Assembly (NCBI GenBank): GCA_002402245.1
Contig: NVVP01000041.1
Span: forward strand, 4,417 to 11,868
Reading direction: 5' to 3'
Source: Gammaproteobacteria bacterium
Lineage (GTDB): Bacteria > Pseudomonadota > Gammaproteobacteria > Nitrosococcales > Methylophagaceae
Length of the DNA stretch: 7,452 nt
The notes beneath the pieces are model-generated. The model made no database searches. It worked only from the letters and a program-made list of their open reading frames with translations, and was not told the origin of the DNA. Shown in pieces: positions 6,417-7,452 of the stretch (its first letter is position 1; every line of letters starts with the position of its first letter). Made by a program: the position numbers and the translations under genes.

Positions 6417-7452
6417 TTAATTAATCCAAATTTCTACCCGTCTATTTTTATTTTTACCCGCTTCAGTATCATTAGATGCAACCGGCATTTGTTCTCCAAA
6501 ACCCTTTATCATCATCGGGAATATTCCTCGTCGCTGTAATTCTTCGGCTATCTTTTGTGCGCGTGTTTGTGAAAGCCCTAAGTTAGCAGAATCACTACCG
6601 ACACTATCCGAAAACCCTAATAAACTAAGGTGTTTATTAGGATGGTCACTAATGTAGTTTTCCAAACGAATAATATCTCGGCGGGCCTTATTATCTAATG
6701 TATTACTACCCGTTCTAAACCTAAAGTTAAGCGATAAGCGCTCTAGGTTTTTAACTGTATTAAGATAAGGTTTTGAGGATGAACTCAGAAGATTCGGTTT
6801 TACCGTATATAAATTCTGCGAGATAAACCCAGCTTCTTTAACGATATCTTGGCCATCACTTGAATGGGTAAACTCAATAAAGTCACGCATAAAAAGAGAG
6901 GGTGTTGCTGGAGTATAAAAATAGAGTCGGCGAGACAAAGGGTAATCCTCGGTTCCAACGGTAAATAGCGTCGGCAAAATAGACTGTGAATTAGCATCAT
7001 CGGCCACGGCTAATAACTTAGCGTGACGCACATAAGGTAGGCCAATGAATCCTAACCCACCCGGTGTTGCTGCTACTAAGTCTGATAACTTGCTACTGGA
7101 TTCATAACGCGTGGCTGAACTACTTAGTTTCTTATGATATTTTTTCAATACTAAGTTTTTAAACGTATCCCATGTGCCCGAATTACCATCACGAGCAAAT
7201 AAAGACACGGTTAAATCATCGCCACCTAGTTGAGACCAGTTGGTAATGTCACCTGAAAATAAGCCTGCTAACTGTTCAGCATTTAAATTATCAATTGGGT
7301 TCGCTTTGTTAACAATAATAGCTAAACCATCTAGACCCAGAATATGCTCACTCATAGGGCGAGTTAAATCACCAAAGCGGTCTTTTAATAAGGCGACTTC
7401 TTTAGCTTTAATCTTACGCGAAGACATACCCATATCAGCAATACCTTTATCC
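6417..7452 (-). CDS. PstS-like phosphate-binding domain fused to OmpA-type peptidoglycan-binding domain, N-terminus outside window
   Basis: The frame stays open to the right edge (DKGIAD precedes the ATG at 7433, then GMSSRKIK), so the first visible ATG is not the start. Residues are numbered from the first full codon at 7451; 344 are visible. Residues 1 to about 215 are a periplasmic binding protein fold of the PstS group: ADMGMSSR, LDGLAIIVNK, GDITNWSQLGG, ARDGNSGTWDTF (86-97, the phosphate-contacting type loop) and TPGGLGFIGLPYV. A Ser/Pro/Lys linker leads to an OmpA C-terminal domain (about 237-344): FRTGSNTLD, D282 in GFSDSVG, R297 in LSQTRAQKI, GFGEQMP and NRRVEIWI. D282 and R297 match the residues that grip diaminopimelate in OmpA. 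The product is probably periplasmic and held to the cell wall; signal peptide or lipobox lies beyond the edge. No pst transporter genes are visible. Confidence 0.88.
   Translation of the reverse strand, partial: DKGIADMGMSSRKIKAKEVALLKDRFGDLTRPMSEHILGLDGLAIIVNKANPIDNLNAEQLAGLFSGDITNWSQLGGDDLTVSLFARDGNSGTWDTFKNLVLKKYHKKLSSSATRYESSSKLSDLVAATPGGLGFIGLPYVRHAKLLAVADDANSQSILPTLFTVGTEDYPLSRRLYFYTPATPSLFMRDFIEFTHSSDGQDIVKEAGFISQNLYTVKPNLLSSSSKPYLNTVKNLERLSLNFRFRTGSNTLDNKARRDIIRLENYISDHPNKHLSLLGFSDSVGSDSANLGLSQTRAQKIAEELQRRGIFPMMIKGFGEQMPVASNDTEAGKNKNRRVEIWIN

Noticed and set aside
6239..6424. A + strand open frame of 61 codons over the start of the DUF5610-like gene
   Set aside because: Its hydrophobic translation comes from reading AT-rich antisense DNA; the minus-strand gene has a proper ribosome site and domain.
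6800..7000. A - strand open frame of 66 codons in another frame of the PstS-OmpA gene
   Set aside because: It lies wholly within the well-supported binding-protein domain and shows no motif of its own.

Overview
The window reads as ordinary chromosomal DNA from a gammaproteobacterium with moderately low GC (near 40% by eye). It is probably marine or aquatic, an inference from protein style (multidomain phosphorelay, HD-GYP regulator, PstS-like/OmpA fusion, DUF5610-like protein) and not from any marker gene. Coding density is high. There are seven protein-coding genes, and the first and last run off the window edges. I see no rRNA, tRNA, CRISPR array, insertion sequence or phage gene. No gap without a gene exceeds about 225 bases.

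Left part (1-2314, + strand): the C-terminal end of a hybrid sensor kinase (end of one receiver, a complete second receiver, an HPt domain), then 118 bases later a complete receiver/HD-GYP response regulator. Together they look like a phosphorelay that ends in cyclic-di-GMP breakdown. The signal sensed is encoded upstream of the window.

Middle part (2324-4545): a fructosamine/ketosamine-3-kinase family gene (- strand) is divergent from rpiA (+ strand) across a gap of about 60 bases. rpiA converges on a peroxiredoxin-5-type gene (- strand), with a long perfect inverted repeat between the two that may be a two-way terminator. The three share a loose theme of sugar-phosphate metabolism and damage repair: ribose 5-phosphate is the substrate of RpiA and also a strong glycating agent, and kinases of this family act on the resulting protein adducts.

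Right part (4770-7452): a Gfo/Idh/MocA-family NAD(P)-dependent oxidoreductase (+ strand) follows a 224-base regulatory gap with a Fur-box-like motif and a small inverted repeat. It converges on a - strand pair: a PstS-like phosphate-binding domain fused to an OmpA-type peptidoglycan-binding domain (N-terminus beyond the right edge), then a small protein of DUF5610 type.

Three start codons were moved from the longest open frame to an internal ATG because only the internal one has a Shine-Dalgarno sequence: rpiA at 3268, the oxidoreductase at 4770 and the DUF5610-like gene at 6355. I found no clear undescribed system. The most interesting points are the kinase/rpiA neighbourhood, the PstS-OmpA fusion with its small partner, and the possible Fur site.
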